NCBI GenBank assembly: GCA_964628035.1 | Contig: CAZVPI010000001.1 | Location: 1 to 64,000 of the forward strand | Direction: 5' to 3' | DNA length: 64,000 nucleotides | Source: UBA2199 sp964628035 | Lineage (GTDB): Bacteria; Acidobacteriota; Aminicenantia; UBA2199 | Shown: piece after piece, positions 63,881-64,000 of the stretch | How the letters are laid out: every line of letters begins with the position of its first letter | How positions within the stretch are numbered: the first letter of the stretch is position 1 | Notes under the pieces: model-generated | Database searches by the model: none | What the model was told of the DNA's origin: nothing | The model's input: only the letters and a program-made list of their open reading frames with translations | Made by a program: the position numbers and the translations under genes

Positions 63881-64000
63881 TTGACGGCCGCCCGCTGCAG
63901 ACCGCCTCAGCCTGGCGAGGCATCGGCCGCTACGTCGGCCATGTCCTCGGCCGTTTCCAGGGCGACGGGCGCTGCCGCTTCCTGTTTTTCCGCGGCGCCG
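63868..64000 (+). CDS. Glycosyltransferase, N-terminal fragment (runs off window)
   Basis: 44 residues are visible: MPVLIDGRPLQTASAWRGIG, then RYVGHVLGRF. The start ILIDGRPLQ…RGIGRYV is typical of GT4 enzymes in polysaccharide loci. ATG 63868 follows GGGGGGAG and overlaps the end of the previous GT4 gene. The glycan locus continues beyond the window. Confidence 0.65.
   Translation, partial: MPVLIDGRPLQTASAWRGIGRYVGHVLGRFQGDGRCRFLFFRGA

Overview
The window is a 64 kb chromosomal segment, GC-rich (roughly 65% by eye), from a Gram-negative bacterium. Outer-membrane markers are lpxD, a TolC-type protein, an outer-membrane cytochrome-barrel and a large surface-glycan locus. Secreted proteins with 'PNGGE' Kre9/KNH-like domains, a SHOCT-like secreted domain family, a multiheme cytochrome, an apparently Na+-type ATP synthase c subunit and low-complexity 'word' repeats between genes together suggest Acidobacteriota or Candidatus Aminicenantota. 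That placement is an inference from gene style; there is no rRNA in the window to confirm it. I see no prophage, CRISPR array, restriction system or transposase.

Layout. 1-8.5 kb: partial ZIP transporter; a LysW-like carrier translationally coupled to a homocitrate-synthase-family enzyme, divergent from an ACT-domain protein; two peptidases; two gene remnants (DUF6624, CPA2 antiporter); a GyrI-like protein; a histidine ammonia-lyase with an unusual Ala-Cys-Gly cofactor triad. 8.7-10.5 kb: htpG. 10.9-14.9 kb: outer-membrane cytochrome-barrel plus multiheme cytochrome (likely one extracytoplasmic redox unit) and a secreted KNH-domain protein. 15.5-16.4 kb: EamA transporter. 16.7-19.6 kb: ECF-type sigma factor, anti-sigma factor and two secreted paralogous-domain proteins. 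19.6-31.4 kb: housekeeping (SPFH protein, coaE, TPR protein, cysS, trmJ, tsaD, pseudopilin, pnp, rpsO, TolC, CBS-like enzyme). 31.7-37.2 kb: PilZ protein, membrane sulfatase-fold protein, an SPFH-Arc-microprotein operon, a zinc ribbon, tRNA-His and a DUF362 protein. 37.2-39.1 kb: nitroreductase, tRNA-Arg and a KNH protein between two inverted copies of a ~190-250 bp intergenic element. 39.2-45.8 kb: UvrA-like ATPase, acidic protein, F0 genes (atpZ-like, disrupted atpI, atpB, atpE), lpxD, DUF1573 protein. 45.8-50.1 kb: two pilin paralogues flanking two O-antigen-ligase/oligosaccharyltransferase-like proteins. 50.3-64.0 kb: surface polysaccharide locus with two DegT aminotransferases, a sulfotransferase, a Wzx-type flippase, six glycosyltransferases, two methyltransferases and a GT-C-like membrane protein.

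How the parts work together. The right 18 kb reads as one surface-glycoconjugate programme: sugar modification, assembly, sulfation and methylation, flipping, and transfer by Wzy_C-fold proteins that lie between two pilin genes and may glycosylate them. The F0 genes encode a c subunit with every residue of the Na+-binding signature.

The least explained features are the family of degenerate intergenic word-repeat elements, a LysW-like protein lacking the usual C-terminal Glu, the atpI gene interrupted at a T10 run that also looks like a terminator, a 17-residue coupled hydrophobic microprotein, and a UvrA paralogue with a Gln in place of the catalytic Glu of one ATPase site.
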